9,767 bases of DNA, taken from assembly GCA_049698095.1 (NCBI GenBank), contig JBAVXA010000268.1, forward strand, positions 1-9,767, read 5' to 3'. Positions 1 to 6,783 of the stretch are shown here, piece after piece. The position numbers were made by a program, and so were the translations under genes. Each line of letters opens with the position of its first letter. Within the stretch, counting starts at the first letter, position 1. Source of the DNA: JBEEJL01 sp049698095. GTDB lineage: Bacteria; Pseudomonadota; Gammaproteobacteria; Burkholderiales; JBEEJL01. The notes under the pieces were generated by a model. That model saw nothing but the letters and a program-made list of their open reading frames with translations, did not search any database and was not told the DNA's origin.

Positions 1-1737
1 AACCAGGACATTCTTATCGAAGCCGGCGGCAGCCTCGACGCCAAGCCCGGGCAAGTGGTCATCGCAGAAATCGTGCAGCAACCGTCGAAGCACGCCGAGC
101 CGATTGCGCGCATCGTCGAAGTGCTGGGTAACTATGCTGACCCCGGCATGGAAATTGAAATCGCGCTGCGCAAACACGACCTGCCGCATGAATTTTCGGC
201 GGACGTGGAAGCGGCGAGCAAAAAGTTCTCCGTGATTGTCGGCAATGCTGATATCAAAGGCCGTAAGGATTTACGCGAGTTGCCGCTGGTGACCATTGAC
301 GGCGAGACCGCGCGCGACTTCGATGATGCCGTTTTCTGCGAACCGAAGGGCAAAGACTTCCGTCTCATCGTCGCGATTGCCGACGTCAGTCATTATGTGC
401 AACCAAAAGACGCGCTCGACCGCGAAGCGTATCTTCGCGGCAATTCGGTGTATTTTCCGCGCCGCGTGATTCCCATGTTGCCGGAAGTGCTGTCCAACGG
501 GCTGTGCTCGCTCAATCCCGAGGTCGACCGCCTGTGCATGGTGTGCGACATGAAAGTGACGCAAAACGGTGACATCAGGGAATATGAATTTTACCCTGCA
601 GTGATGCATTCCAAGGCGCGCTTGACCTACACCAAGGCGTGGGCAATGTTGCAGGACCCGCAATGCGCGGATGCGCAACAATATGCCAACGTGTTGCCGC
701 AGGTTCAGAATCTGTACAAATTATTCAAGGTGTTTTTGAAGGCGCGCGCCAAACGCGGCGCGATCGATTTCGAGTCGACCGAAACGCAAATGATTTTCGA
801 CGATAAAGGGAAAATTGAAAAAATTATTCCGGTAATACGCAACGACGCGCACAAATTGATCGAAGAATGCATGTTGGCCGCCAATGTCAGCGCGTCGGAC
901 TTCCTCGCGAAAAACAAACAACCTACCCTTTTCCGAATTCATGAAGGCCCGACCGACATCAAACTTGAGGCGCTGCGCGAGTTCCTCAAGGAATTCGGCC
1001 TTCAGTTGGGCGGCGGCGATGCGCCGCAGGCAAAAGATTACGCGGCGCTGCTAGAGAAAATCAAGCCGCGCCCGGATGCGCGCCTGCTGCAGACTGTCAT
1101 GTTGCGTTCGCTGCAGCAGGCGGTATACAGCCCGGACAATGTCGGCCATTTCGGCCTGGCGTATGAAGCGTATGCGCATTTCACTTCGCCGATTCGCCGC
1201 TATCCCGATTTGCTGGTGCATCGCGCGATCAAGGCGGTGCTCGACGGACAAAAATATAATCCTGCCGGGAAGTGGGCGGAGCTTGGCGTGCATTGCTCGC
1301 AGACGGAACGCCGCGCCGACGACGCCACGCGCGACGTGGAAGCCTGGCTCAAATGCTATTACATGCAGGACAAGGTCGGCGAAGAATTCAGCGGCACTGT
1401 CAGTTCCGTCACCAGCTTCGGCATTTTTGTCGCGCTCGACGATGTGTACGTCGAGGGACTGGTACACATTTCCGAGCTCGGCACCGATTATTTTCATTTC
1501 GATCAGGCAAAACATCGTTTGCTCGGCGAACGCACCGGCAAGCAATACCGCATCGGCGACCGTGTGAAAATCAAAATCGCGCGTGTCGATCTGGAAACCA
1601 CCAAAATGGATTTTGCCATGGTTGATGAAAAATCTGGTAAAGATTCCGCGCCGATGCTGCCGCATCGAGTGCCGCTGGCGAAGGTCGCTGCGAAAAAAGT
1701 AGCCAAAAAAACCGGCAAACAAGCAAAAACCAGATAG
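1..1737 (+). CDS. rnr: Ribonuclease R (RNase R), 5'-truncated by window edge
   Basis: A 3'-to-5' exoribonuclease that degrades structured RNA, acting in mRNA decay and rRNA quality control. The frame is open from base 1 (first codons N-Q-D-I-L-I-E-A-G-G), so the gene begins outside the window and 578 residues are visible; E. coli RNase R has 813. The GTG at 55 is an internal valine, not a start. The RNB catalytic domain follows the end of the cold-shock-like region. The motif TIDGETARDFDDAV at about codons 98-111 carries the four metal-binding aspartates (window codons 100, 106, 108, 109) with the same spacing as D272/D278/D280/D281 of E. coli. FTSPIRRYPDLLVHRAI is the conserved RNB C-terminal motif. 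An S1 RNA-binding domain follows (GEEFSGTVSSVTSFGIFVAL to about codon 540), then a short lysine-rich tail (KKVAKKTGKQAK), shorter than the basic tail of E. coli. The neighbour rlmB starts 34 bases later, as in many proteobacteria. Confidence 0.96.
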   Translation, partial: NQDILIEAGGSLDAKPGQVVIAEIVQQPSKHAEPIARIVEVLGNYADPGMEIEIALRKHDLPHEFSADVEAASKKFSVIVGNADIKGRKDLRELPLVTIDGETARDFDDAVFCEPKGKDFRLIVAIADVSHYVQPKDALDREAYLRGNSVYFPRRVIPMLPEVLSNGLCSLNPEVDRLCMVCDMKVTQNGDIREYEFYPAVMHSKARLTYTKAWAMLQDPQCADAQQYANVLPQVQNLYKLFKVFLKARAKRGAIDFESTETQMIFDDKGKIEKIIPVIRNDAHKLIEECMLAANVSASDFLAKNKQPTLFRIHEGPTDIKLEALREFLKEFGLQLGGGDAPQAKDYAALLEKIKPRPDARLLQTVMLRSLQQAVYSPDNVGHFGLAYEAYAHFTSPIRRYPDLLVHRAIKAVLDGQKYNPAGKWAELGVHCSQTERRADDATRDVEAWLKCYYMQDKVGEEFSGTVSSVTSFGIFVALDDVYVEGLVHISELGTDYFHFDQAKHRLLGERTGKQYRIGDRVKIKIARVDLETTKMDFAMVDEKSGKDSAPMLPHRVPLAKVAAKKVAKKTGKQAKTR

Positions 1738-1771
1738 CTGCTTACCTATTTGATTATTATAGATAAATAAC

Positions 1772-2524
1772 TTGGCGAAACTCACCCTGATTTACGGCTT
1801 TCACGCCGTGACCAGCCGTTTGCGTTCCAGCGCGGCGAGCGTGAGAGAACTGTTTGTCGAAAATTCGCGCACTGACCGGCGTGCGCAGGATCTCATTGCG
1901 CTCGCCGAGTCGTGCCATATCCGCGTGATGCTGGTCGACGCCAAACGCCTAGATGGCATGACCGGGTTTGCCCGCCACCAGGGTGTCGTCGCCGGTGTCG
2001 AGCCGGTGCAACTCGCAGCGTACATTGAGGACGTGCTGGAAAATCTGTCCGTGCCGCCATTTTTGTTATTGCTCGATGGCGTCACCGATCCGCATAATCT
2101 CGGCGCCTGTTTGCGCGTTGCCGATGCGGCAGGCGTGCATGCGGTCATCGCGCCGAAGGACCGCGCCGTCGGTCTGAATGCAACGGTGGCAAAAGTTGCA
2201 TCCGGTGCAGCCGAAACCGTCCCGTATATCACGGTTACCAATCTTGCGCGCACCATGCGCGAACTGAAACAACAGAATATCTGGCTGGTAGGGACGGATG
2301 ATGAAGCGCAGCAAGACCTGTATCAGGCCAAACTCACGGGCCCGCTTGGCCTGGTGCTCGGCGCCGAGGGCGAGGGCATGCGGCGGTTAACCCGGGAGAC
2401 TTGCGACGCGCTGGTGCGTATTCCCATGCGCGGCACTGTGGAAAGCCTGAACGTGTCGGTGGCGAGCGGGGTTTGTTTGTTCGAGGCGGCGCGGCAACGA
2501 GGCGCAGAAGCGGGTTCGAAATAG
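1772..2524 (+). CDS. rlmB: 23S rRNA (guanosine-2251-2'-O)-methyltransferase RlmB
   Basis: A SpoU/TrmH-family (SPOUT) methyltransferase that uses S-adenosylmethionine to methylate the ribose of G2251 in the peptidyl-transferase loop of 23S rRNA. It is 250 residues long, normal for RlmB. The N-terminal substrate-binding part starts LIYGFHAV, like the family's IYGIHAV. The three SPOUT motifs are present in order: motif 1 DPHNLGACLRVADAAG (N109, R115), motif 2 LGAEGEGMRRL (E199), and motif 3 IPMRGTVESLNVSVASG (N227), which forms the knot and binds AdoMet. The start is TTG at 1772: an in-frame TAG lies at 1760-1762 and no ATG or GTG fits between it and the conserved YGFHAV. There is no clear Shine-Dalgarno site before it; the preceding bases are AT-rich. 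The 34-base gap to rnr, with no terminator, suggests co-transcription. The family is also called TrmH group 3. Specificity for G2251 is inferred from similarity and the rnr-rlmB context. Confidence 0.95.
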   Translation: MAKLTLIYGFHAVTSRLRSSAASVRELFVENSRTDRRAQDLIALAESCHIRVMLVDAKRLDGMTGFARHQGVVAGVEPVQLAAYIEDVLENLSVPPFLLLLDGVTDPHNLGACLRVADAAGVHAVIAPKDRAVGLNATVAKVASGAAETVPYITVTNLARTMRELKQQNIWLVGTDDEAQQDLYQAKLTGPLGLVLGAEGEGMRRLTRETCDALVRIPMRGTVESLNVSVASGVCLFEAARQRGAEAGSK

Positions 2525-2578
2525 GACCAGCTCGAATTTTCGATCCCGCGTGCGGTCATATTGGAGCAGTCTTCCTGT

Positions 2579-2623
2579 TTTTATAGAAATGTTATAAGTA
2601 TATGATTATAAAATATAGTTTAT
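2579..2623 (+). promoter_or_regulatory. AT-rich promoter-like stretch upstream of the M16 peptidase gene
   Basis: These 45 bases are almost all A/T, in contrast with the coding DNA on both sides. An extended -10 candidate is TG at 2590-2591, one spacer base, then TATAAG at 2593-2598 (five of six matches to TATAAT). A second -10-like hexamer, TATGAT, lies at 2601-2606. No good -35 box stands at the usual distance: TTCCTG at 2572-2577 is only 15 bases upstream of the first hexamer. Extended -10 promoters can work without a -35 box. The stretch would give a short leader ending in the strong GGAGGG ribosome site. It suggests the peptidase gene has its own promoter rather than depending on rnr-rlmB. 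Confidence 0.35.
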
Positions 2624-2636
2624 CGGAGGGTTTGAC

Positions 2637-5390
2637 ATGCCTGATTGGAAACGTTGGTTCACGGCGTTGCAAAGCATGACCGTGCTGAGCATCGTAGCGG
2701 CATTGCCGGCAGTCGCAGCGCCATTACCGCAGGGAATGGAATTCGTCACATCGGTTGAGGGCATCAGCGAATATCGCCTGCAGAACGGATTACGCGTGCT
2801 GCTGTTTCCCGATCCGTCGAAAGAAACCGCCACGGTTAATATCACGTACCTGGTCGGCTCGCGCCACGAAAATTACGGGGAAACCGGCATGGCGCATTTG
2901 CTCGAACATCTGGTGTTCAAAGGCACGCCGAGGCATCCGAATATTCCGAAAGAATTGAGCGAACACGGCGCGCGCCCGAACGGCACGACCTGGCTCGACC
3001 GCACCAATTACTTCGAAACCTTTTCTGCCACCGATACCAATCTGGAATGGGCGCTCGACCTCGAAGCCGACCGCATGGTGAATTCGTTCATTGCGAAAAA
3101 AGATCTCGACAGCGAGATGACTGTGGTGCGTAATGAATTTGAATCGGGCGAGAACAACCCGCAAAGCGTGATGTACAAGCGCATCACCAGCGTCGCCTAC
3201 GATTGGCACAACAACGGCAAATCCACCATCGGTAATCGCAGCGATATTGAAAATGTGAACATCGAGCGTCTGCAGGCGTTTTACAAAAAGCATTATCAGC
3301 CGGATAACGCCGTGCTGGTGGTGGCGGGAAAAATCGATCCGGACAAAACACTGGCGCTGGTGAGTAAATATTTCGCGCCGATTCCGCGACCGACGCGCAA
3401 ACTTGATACCTTATATACCGTCGAGCCGGTGCAGGACGGCGAGCGTAGTTTTGTTATTCGTCGTGTAGGCGACGTGCAACTGCTGTCGCTGGCATATCAC
3501 GTTCCCTCGGCGCAGCATGATGATTTCGCCGCGATTCAAATGCTCAACACCATATTATCCGACACGCCTACTGGTCGTCTGCATAAAGCACTGGTGGAAA
3601 AAAAGCTGGCAGCCAGCGTGGGTGGTTTTTCCGGTCAATTTCACGATCCGGGCTTGAGTTTATTTTTTGCCACGCTGAGCAAGGCCGATCCTATGGAGCC
3701 GGCACGCGATGCGATGCTGAAAAATATCGAAGCGCTGGCCACCGAGCCGATCACGGCGGAAGAGCTGGAACGTGCGCGCAGCAAATATCTGAAGCAGTTT
3801 GATTTGAATCTTGCCGCTACCGAAAGTGCGGCGATAGGTTTGACTTCGACTATTGCGCTCGGTGATTGGCGTTTGCTGTTTTATGACCGTGATCGGGTAA
3901 AAAAACTGACCGTCGCCGACGTTCAGCGCATCGCCGATAAATATTTCAAGCCGAGCAATCGTACGCTCGGTCAATTCATCCCGACCGATAAACCGGACCG
4001 CGCTGAAATTCCCGCCGTGCCGAATGTGGCCGCGCTGTTGAAGGATTACAAAGGCGGTGAAGCGGTCGCTCAGGGCGAGAATTTCGACCCGTCGCCTGCG
4101 AACATCGAAGCGCGCACCAAACGCATTGTACTACCAGGCGGGCTGCAGCTTGCCCTGCTGGCAAAAAAAACCCGCGGCGCGACAGTGAACGCCAATCTGC
4201 AATTACGTTTCGGTGACGAGGCCAGTCTGCAGGGCAAGGGTCCTGCAGGCTCGATGACTGGCAGCATGCTGACGCGCGGTGGCAAACGCCTGACGCGACA
4301 GCAGTTGCAGGACGAATTCGACAAGCTGAAAGCACAGGTGAATATCAGCGGCAACGCGATGAGTGCCAATGCTAGCATCCAGACCACACGCGAAAATTTG
4401 CCGGCGGTTTTGAAGCTGGTAATCGAGGCGATGCGCGATCCGATTTTCCCTGAAGGTGAATTCGCGCAGCTGAAGCGCGAGATGCTCACCGGCCTTGAAG
4501 CGCAAAAGCGCGATCCGCAGGCACTGGGTTTCAATACGTTCAACCGTTTGCTGAACGCGTATCAGAAGAGCGACCCGCGCTACACCGGCACATTTGATGA
4601 AACCATTGCCGACGTCAACGCCGTCGCGCTGGAGGATGTGAAAGCGTTTCACACCGCGTTTTACGGTGCGTCGAACGCGCAACTGGCCGTAGTCGGCGAC
4701 TTCGATGAGGGCGCGGTGACGCAGATTGCCGCCGGCGGATTGGAGAAATGGTCCAGCCCGAAACCGTTTGCGCGACTGGTGAGCAAATTGCCGAGCGCGG
4801 ACGCAAGGAACCAGACCCTCGAAACGCCCGATAAAGCCAATGCTGTTTTCGTCGCCGGCATTCCCTTCACCCTGCGCGACGACGATGCGGATTATCCGGC
4901 GATCGTTCTGGGTAATTACATGATGGGCGGCGGGTTCCTGAATTCGCGTCTGGCGACGCGCATCCGCCAAAAGGAAGGCTTGAGTTACGGCGTCGCGTCG
5001 TTCCTGCAGGTCAGTTCGCACGACAAAGTAGCGACCTTCGGCGGTAACGCGATTTACGCGCCGCAGAACGTCGCCAAACTCGAAACTGCCTTCAACGAAG
5101 AAATCGCGCGCGCACTGAAAGACGGATTCACCGCCGACGAAATCGCCGCGGCGAAATCGGGATTGCTGCAATCGTATAAAGTGAATCGGGCGCAGGACGG
5201 AACGATGGCCGGAACGCAGGCGAACTATCTCTATCTGAGCCGCACTTTCAAATGGAACGAAGAATTGGAACAGAAAATAGCTGCGCTGACACCGGAAGTC
5301 ATTACCGCGGCGATGCGCAGGCATATCGATCCGGCAAAATTTACCGTGGTGAAGGCAGGGGATTTTGCCGGGAAAGTTTTGGTGAAGTGA
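2637..5390 (+). CDS. Exported M16 family zinc metallopeptidase (two-half insulinase/pitrilysin-like protein)
   Basis: A 917-residue protein. The ATG at 2637 follows a strong Shine-Dalgarno site (GGAGGG, 2625-2630) by six bases. Residues 1-28 look like a signal peptide: basic start, hydrophobic core, cleavage probably after AVA (27-28), so it should act in the periplasm. The N-terminal half carries the inverted zinc motif HLLEH (H87, E90, H91), and E167 in VVRNEFE, 76 residues after H91, is the third ligand as expected for M16. The C-terminal half repeats the M16 fold without an HxxEH motif but keeps the arginine/tyrosine pair of the inactive half (R777 and Y784 in RQKEGLSY), which binds substrate in the closed chamber. 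This is the usual layout of single-chain, two-half bacterial M16 peptidases. Family members degrade peptides that fit a closed chamber; the natural substrate cannot be told from sequence. The gene is separated from rlmB by 112 bases and has its own promoter-like region. The stop at 5388-5390 is followed directly by repeat DNA. Confidence 0.93.
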   Translation: MPDWKRWFTALQSMTVLSIVAALPAVAAPLPQGMEFVTSVEGISEYRLQNGLRVLLFPDPSKETATVNITYLVGSRHENYGETGMAHLLEHLVFKGTPRHPNIPKELSEHGARPNGTTWLDRTNYFETFSATDTNLEWALDLEADRMVNSFIAKKDLDSEMTVVRNEFESGENNPQSVMYKRITSVAYDWHNNGKSTIGNRSDIENVNIERLQAFYKKHYQPDNAVLVVAGKIDPDKTLALVSKYFAPIPRPTRKLDTLYTVEPVQDGERSFVIRRVGDVQLLSLAYHVPSAQHDDFAAIQMLNTILSDTPTGRLHKALVEKKLAASVGGFSGQFHDPGLSLFFATLSKADPMEPARDAMLKNIEALATEPITAEELERARSKYLKQFDLNLAATESAAIGLTSTIALGDWRLLFYDRDRVKKLTVADVQRIADKYFKPSNRTLGQFIPTDKPDRAEIPAVPNVAALLKDYKGGEAVAQGENFDPSPANIEARTKRIVLPGGLQLALLAKKTRGATVNANLQLRFGDEASLQGKGPAGSMTGSMLTRGGKRLTRQQLQDEFDKLKAQVNISGNAMSANASIQTTRENLPAVLKLVIEAMRDPIFPEGEFAQLKREMLTGLEAQKRDPQALGFNTFNRLLNAYQKSDPRYTGTFDETIADVNAVALEDVKAFHTAFYGASNAQLAVVGDFDEGAVTQIAAGGLEKWSSPKPFARLVSKLPSADARNQTLETPDKANAVFVAGIPFTLRDDDADYPAIVLGNYMMGGGFLNSRLATRIRQKEGLSYGVASFLQVSSHDKVATFGGNAIYAPQNVAKLETAFNEEIARALKDGFTADEIAAAKSGLLQSYKVNRAQDGTMAGTQANYLYLSRTFKWNEELEQKIAALTPEVITAAMRRHIDPAKFTVVKAGDFAGKVLVK

Positions 5391-5403
5391 AGGATGAGGG
5401 CGG

Positions 5404-5438
5404 AAGGACGAAGGACGAAGGACGAAGGATGAAGGATA
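5404..5438 (+). repeat. Heptamer tandem repeat AAGGAYR, five units
   Basis: Three identical AAGGACG units (5404-5410, 5411-5417, 5418-5424) are followed by AAGGATG (5425-5431) and AAGGATA (5432-5438). Degenerate purine-rich sequence continues on both sides (about 5391-5460), almost free of pyrimidines on the + strand. It starts just after the peptidase stop codon. Variants of the unit accumulate toward the right end. This looks like a short sequence repeat grown by slippage; no function is evident. Confidence 0.85.
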
Positions 5439-5473
5439 AGGAATGGAAGATGAAGGCGAAAGTAAAATACTTC

Positions 5474-5503
5474 TTGTCATTCCGAGCGTAGCGAGGAATC
5501 TGC
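5474..5503. repeat. Short palindromic intergenic element with core CCGAGCGTAGCGAGG
   Basis: The segment contains ATTCC at 5479-5483 and its complement GGAAT at 5495-5499 around a GAGCG/AGCGAG centre, giving a small imperfect hairpin. From general knowledge, GTCATTCCGAGCG-type sequences recur many times between genes in a range of bacterial genomes, so I read it as one copy of a dispersed REP-like element. Only this copy is present in the window, so dispersal in this genome is not shown here. Confidence 0.55.
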
Positions 5504-5513
5504 TTATCGATGC

Positions 5514-5541
5514 ACTCTGTGTCTCCGTGGTGAAAAGTTTT
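5514..5541. repeat. Possible dispersed repeat with CTCTGTGTCTCCGTGG
   Basis: A CT/GT-rich segment reading CTCTGTGTCTCCGTGG and then TGAAAAGTTTT. Sequences of the CTCTGTGTCTCTGTGGT type are, to my knowledge, common intergenic repeats in several bacterial groups. It lies directly between the short palindromic element and the long inverted repeat. Only one copy is visible here, so the call rests on remembered similarity. Confidence 0.35.
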
Positions 5542-5640
5542 AGGGCGGTTTTGTAGGACGGGCAAAGCGTAAGGGTGCCCACGCTGCTGAATTTAAGCGG
5601 GCACACTTTGATACCCGCCCCACAAAAAAACCGCGCCCCA
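5542..5640. repeat. Long imperfect inverted repeat (MITE/REP-like hairpin, possible bidirectional terminator)
   Basis: The left arm (about 5542-5585) pairs with the reverse complement of the right arm (about 5594-5640), with small gaps. Matching blocks from the outside in are GGGCGGTT, TTGT, GG, CGGG, CAAAG and TGCCC, each against its complement. The loop is about ten AT-rich bases (GCTGAATTTA region). Parts such as GGACGGGCAAAGCGTAAGG and GTGCCCACGC resemble dispersed intergenic repeats seen in many proteobacteria. The element sits between two convergent stop codons, so it could end transcription from both sides, although the only long T run lies inside an arm rather than after the stem. It has no coding capacity. 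Confidence 0.7.
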
Positions 5641-5672
5641 TGCGTCGTTTTTGTGTATGGACTAGTCGAGAC

Positions 5673-6602
5673 TCATATTTTTCTTCTCGACAAACGAAAA
5701 AGCGCGATACAAGTGAGTAATATAAGAACCGGATCTATTCCGCCACTATTGCCAATTGCACAGCCACCCGTATTGGCTGAAGGGACAGGCGGCACCGAAT
5801 CCACTGGTATCTGCGTAGGCGTAGGTGTGGGGGTTGGAAGACCGTTCACGCTCGGGTTGACCGGCATGCTGGGCAAGGCGGGGTTGCTAATATTTGCGCC
5901 CGTGCCATTTCCGAATAGGCTTATTAAATTCAGCGAACAGGTACCGTGAGGAAATAAATTCAGCTTGCCTAGGCGCTGTCCGGCGACGCTCGGCAAAAAT
6001 GCAACTTTCACAGTGCATGATTGTGCAGCGGGTTGGCTTGCTCCGCAGTCTATGGACTGAATAAAAAAATCTCCCCAAGTATGTGCGTCTGGCGTGAAAG
6101 GAAAAGTCAATATTTGCGAGCTGACTTGACCTACAGGCGTGTCGGCAAAATCGCCGTGGTATGGCAACGGAGTTGGCTGGGGGCACAATAAATCTGTTTG
6201 GCCTACGAGCAGTACTGTGTGCGGGCTTCCAACCGCATTGGAATAAAATCTTAATAACCCAGTGCGGCCGCGGATGGTTTTCGGTGAATACCAAACGTTA
6301 AATGTACAGCCTTTGCCCGGCTCAATGGTTGTGCACGGCAATTTGGGTGCGACGAGACACTGCTCACCTTCGGTAAAACATGGGTCGCCGAGCGAAAATT
6401 CGGATGACAGCTTGATATCACTTAGAACCAGAGTAGTACTGCCAGTGTTGCTCAGAGTTACTGTCTGAGGAAGACTGTTAGTGCCAACTGCTTGTACGCC
6501 GAAAGCCAACCCACTTGGATTTAAGTTTCCCAGGGGATTGGCAAAAGCCGCAGGTGTCAGTAGCAATAATAAAACGATGTTGCCATTTATTTTTTTTGAC
6601 AT
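5673..6602 (-). CDS. Exported ASH / choice-of-anchor D-like protein with Cys-containing C-terminal sorting signal (paralogue 1)
   Basis: A 309-residue protein of unknown specific function. The ATG at 6602 follows AGGA (in TTTAGGATAAACAA). Residues 1-21 form a signal peptide (SKKINGN, a leucine run, AFA). Domain 1 (about 22-136) is an Ig-like beta domain with QTVTLSNTGSTTLVLSDI and CTFNVWYSP motifs, typical of ASH (ASPM-SPD-2-Hydin) / choice-of-anchor D domains. Domain 2 (about 138-235) ends in CTVKVAFLPSVAGQRLGKL, the usual last strands of such domains. Cysteines 75, 82, 90, 99 and 140, 186, 196, 222 match those of the two neighbours. A proline/threonine linker (PTPTPTPTQIP) precedes the tail GGCAIGNSGGIDPVLILL, then FRLSRRKI. 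This resembles cysteine-containing sorting signals (MYXO-/JDVT-CTERM type) that anchor proteins to the cell surface. It is last of three same-strand paralogues, 181 bases after paralogue 2, and is visibly lower in GC (45-48% in two counted lines). Confidence 0.82.
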   Translation of the reverse strand: MSKKINGNIVLLLLLTPAAFANPLGNLNPSGLAFGVQAVGTNSLPQTVTLSNTGSTTLVLSDIKLSSEFSLGDPCFTEGEQCLVAPKLPCTTIEPGKGCTFNVWYSPKTIRGRTGLLRFYSNAVGSPHTVLLVGQTDLLCPQPTPLPYHGDFADTPVGQVSSQILTFPFTPDAHTWGDFFIQSIDCGASQPAAQSCTVKVAFLPSVAGQRLGKLNLFPHGTCSLNLISLFGNGTGANISNPALPSMPVNPSVNGLPTPTPTPTQIPVDSVPPVPSANTGGCAIGNSGGIDPVLILLTCIALFRLSRRKI

Positions 6603-6783
6603 TTGTTTATCCTAAAGATCACTTAGGCTGACCTGCTCAATATTACGACCGTTGATTTCCGTAGTCCATGTGCTCGTTGCACAATCAGGTCTTTGCCAAA
6701 AATATTTGGGGTGAATGCCCTTTGCTGGAAGTTATGTCTGCGGGCAGAAATCAGCGGTTCCATCCGCCCTTGTTCATCCAAAA
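6603..6783 (-). other. Intergenic leader between paralogue 2 and paralogue 1
   Basis: These 181 bases show no coding sequence and no clear terminator or promoter. Read on the - strand, the last part (GATCTTTAGGATAAACAA before the ATG) resembles the leader of paralogue 2, which also has GATCT a few bases before TAGG. A small inverted repeat, CCTAA (- strand; + strand 6623-6627) with TTAGG (+ strand 6611-6615), would pair the ribosome site of paralogue 1 in a five-base stem. A second small hairpin, GTGC-TCGTT-GCAC, lies at about 6671-6683. Confidence 0.4.

Larger units (their letters stand above)
5391..5672. other. Repeat-filled intergenic region between convergent genes
   Basis: A 282-base gap between the stop of the + strand M16 gene and the stop of the - strand paralogue 1. 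From left to right it contains a purine-rich heptamer array, a short palindromic element, a segment with CTCTGTGTCTCCGTGG, and a long imperfect inverted repeat; each is listed separately. I see no credible gene: reading frames crossing it have no ribosome sites and no recognisable protein. Because both flanking genes end here, it is the natural place for transcription termination in both directions. Confidence 0.8.

Noticed and set aside
1051..1785. Antisense frame of 244 codons opposite rnr
   Set aside because: It covers the RNB/S1 coding region, whose protein motifs are unmistakable on the + strand, and has no motif of its own.
2525..2557. Possible terminator after rlmB (GACC...GGTC and TCGA...TCGA)
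   Set aside because: The arms are only four bases each and no T run follows; too weak to call.
4203..5606. Long open frame (467 codons) on the - strand opposite the M16 gene
   Set aside because: It lies antisense to a well-supported peptidase gene with catalytic motifs, has no recognisable domain or ribosome site, and runs into the repeat region; long antisense frames are common opposite such coding DNA.
5391..5672. Insertion sequence or CRISPR array in the repeat region
   Set aside because: No transposase frame is present, the heptamer units are contiguous with no spacers, and the palindromes are not regularly repeated.
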